12,935 nucleotides of DNA from the NCBI GenBank assembly GCA_040755195.1, contig JBFMBL010000060.1, forward strand, positions 1 through 12,935, given 5' to 3'. The DNA comes from SURF-55 sp040755195 (GTDB taxonomy: Bacteria; Bacillota; Desulfotomaculia; Desulfotomaculales; Ammonificaceae). Under the pieces are notes generated by a model. It searched no databases, had not been told where the DNA came from, and saw nothing but the letters and a program-made list of their open reading frames with translations. Shown piece by piece: positions 12,801 through 12,935 of the stretch. The first letter of the stretch is position 1. Every line of letters begins with the position of its first letter. The position numbers and the translations under genes are program-made.

Positions 12801-12935
12801 GAGTTTAGAAGGGTAACTATTCAGCCGCTTAGTGTTTCTCTGACGGAACGCGGCGAGATGCAAGCAGAGCGCGAAAGCCGGCCAATTGGGAAGTGAGACG
12901 TGGGAAGTTGGAAGTGGGATTCTCGAAGGAATTCG
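12801..12935. repeat. Non-coding tail with GGAAGT repeats and hairpin at the window end
   Basis: No gene is visible here. Bases 12887-12919 hold three irregular copies of a (T)GGGAAGT-like unit (12887-12894, 12901-12908, 12908-12915). The last 12 bases form CGAA-GGAA-TTCG (12924-12935), a hairpin ending on the final base. This looks like the left arm and apex of a larger inverted repeat whose right arm is cut off. It resembles the intergenic, possibly MITE-like repeats that break assemblies. Bases 12801-12880 show nothing I can name. Confidence 0.5.

Overview
The window looks like a piece of the chromosome of an endospore-forming, low-to-medium GC Firmicute, most likely a Clostridia of the Peptococcaceae/Desulfotomaculum/Pelotomaculum/Moorella type. 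The reasons are the spoIVFA-spoIVFB pair, a family II pyrophosphatase, secreted proteins with copper-amine-oxidase-type stalk domains, and a TIGR03960 radical SAM gene followed by a DUF2344 gene. No tRNA, rRNA, CRISPR array or complete transposase gene is visible. Both ends fall in repeated or hairpin-like DNA, so the window may be a whole assembly contig that broke at repeats.

Left part (1-4270). Four genes run leftwards: a GH18 glycosidase with an N-terminal stalk domain, a four-helix membrane protein coupled to it, an anchored DUF4367-like protein, and a secreted stalk-domain protein. The block lies between two perfect 78-bp direct repeats (1-78 and 4122-4199). Both repeats are part of a broken PIN-domain (VapC-like) gene on the + strand. 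Joining the left flank of the right copy to the right flank of the left copy rebuilds a longer PIN reading frame, so the 4.1-kb block may be duplicated in tandem, may exist as a circle, or may be an assembly artefact. Gene debris fills the gaps: an acidic small gene broken by a one-base frameshift (3778-3922), a possible small gene before it, and a remnant with in-frame stops (1700-1837).

Centre (4273-8497). ppaC (Mn-dependent pyrophosphatase) runs leftwards from a long leader rich in competing hairpins. Divergent from it, rodA (SEDS peptidoglycan glycosyltransferase) and a class I methyltransferase run rightwards. A membrane-bound HD-GYP protein (putative c-di-GMP phosphodiesterase) follows with its own sigma-A-type promoter and ends at a strong intrinsic terminator.

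Right part (8498-12935). A sigma-E-like promoter precedes spoIVFA and spoIVFB, the membrane complex that processes pro-sigma-K during sporulation. The SpoIVFA homologue keeps the M23 zinc ligands but lacks two histidines used in catalysis, which fits a scaffold role. A near-consensus sigma-A promoter then drives a TIGR03960 radical SAM gene overlapping a DUF2344 gene. By known gene order (min genes, rodA, spoIVF, radical SAM, DUF2344, rng, rplU), ribonuclease G and ribosomal protein L21 genes would be expected just past the right end. Several starts were moved from the longest possible ORF to sites with a proper Shine-Dalgarno sequence (GH18, rodA, radical SAM).
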